From Boseongicola sp. SB0675_bin_26 (GTDB taxonomy: Bacteria > Pseudomonadota > Alphaproteobacteria > Rhodobacterales > Rhodobacteraceae): a DNA stretch of 6,039 nt. The stretch covers positions 8,883-14,921 of the forward strand of contig VYCX01000386.1 of assembly GCA_009843725.1 (NCBI GenBank), given 5' to 3'. How positions within the stretch are numbered: the stretch's first letter is position 1; each line of letters opens with the position of its first letter. The translations under genes were made by a program, and so were the position numbers. The notes below the pieces were generated by a model, which worked only from the letters and a program-made list of their open reading frames with translations, was not told the origin of the DNA and made no database searches. Shown in pieces: positions 5,852 to 6,039 of this stretch.

Positions 5852-5998
5852 CTAGATCCGAAACCAGCGCCGCAATCGTCCAAGTCCGCTTTCCAGGGCT
5901 TTGGACCGAGACCTGCGGCGTTGCCTGAGGATCAAGGTAACGATTCCCTCAGGCAGGAATATCACCGTCACCACGACTGCTACCCCTAGTGGTTTGAT
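5852..5998 (-). pseudogene. Possible C-terminal remnant of a LivM/UrtC-type ABC-transporter permease
   Basis: Between stops at 5999-6001 and 5852-5854 the minus strand encodes 48 residues beginning IKPLGVAVVVTVIFLPEGIVTLILRQ and ending in a basic tail. A short hydrophobic run followed by FLPxGIV and an arginine cluster is the usual C-terminus of branched-chain amino acid and urea ABC permeases. The frame has a TGA immediately upstream, and the other two minus frames also close within about 55 bases of the window edge. If this is a permease, it is disrupted or its body lies beyond the window in another frame. The match is short and could be chance. Confidence 0.3.
5922..5955. repeat. 9-bp inverted repeat
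   Basis: TGCCTGAGG (5922-5930) and CCTCAGGCA (5947-5955) pair perfectly around a 16-base loop. It falls inside the permease-like segment and no T-run follows on either strand, so a terminator role is doubtful. Confidence 0.4.
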
Positions 5999-6039
5999 TC
6001 ATTCATTTGATGCCATTTCCTGAAGTTTCTGATGCCCTC

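Noticed and set aside
1..6039. CRISPR array, insertion sequence or integron site
   Set aside because: No regularly spaced repeats, no transposase-like frame with flanking inverted repeats, and no integrase or attC-like structure were seen on either strand.
6010..6039. ATG at 6010 opening a plus-strand frame to the window edge
   Set aside because: Only ten codons are visible and no ribosome site precedes it.

Overview
The window looks like an accessory, partly decayed stretch of a high-GC proteobacterial chromosome, most likely an alphaproteobacterium. This rests on strong GC preference at third codon positions, clear Shine-Dalgarno sites, and the style of its leucine-rich-repeat (LRR) and DUF924 proteins; no marker gene fixes the taxon. 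Only three reading frames look intact (bases 1-1300, 1669-2139 and 4555-4941, all minus strand), about 36% of the window. The rest is gene remnants and intergenic DNA.

Layout, left to right. Bases 1-1300 (minus) hold the N-terminal 433 codons of a gene that runs off the left edge. It fuses a complete DUF924 domain to the start of an RsbW-type histidine-kinase-like ATPase domain, and is the most unusual gene here. A 368-bp spacer with operator-like repeats follows. Bases 1669-2139 (minus) encode a small four-helix membrane protein of unknown function with a good ribosome binding site. Just upstream of it, 2161-2820 (minus) is an LRR secreted-protein gene that appears broken: the natural signal-peptide start reads ATG-TAG, and a second in-frame TGA lies before further LRR-like sequence.

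Bases 3121-3240 are a sharp AT-rich island (33 G/C in 120 bases) with two abutting perfect inverted repeats and promoter-like hexamers. To its right, about 3340-3836 (plus) is the C-terminal remnant of an FkbM-family methyltransferase, with a frameshift and no N-terminal SAM-binding half. Bases 3837-4520 hold nothing I recognise.

Bases 4555-4941 (minus) encode a secreted 128-residue protein predicted to have a dimeric alpha/beta-barrel (ABM-like) fold. It is flanked by a strong 10-bp hairpin after its stop and a 9-bp inverted repeat in its leader. Bases 5013-6039 are lower in GC and essentially gene-free, apart from a short minus-strand segment resembling the C-terminal tail of a branched-chain amino acid/urea ABC-transporter permease (5852-5998).

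The three intact genes share a strand but are separated by long gaps or debris, so no shared pathway can be argued. The 4-TM gene and the LRR remnant are close enough (21 bp) to have been one transcription unit.
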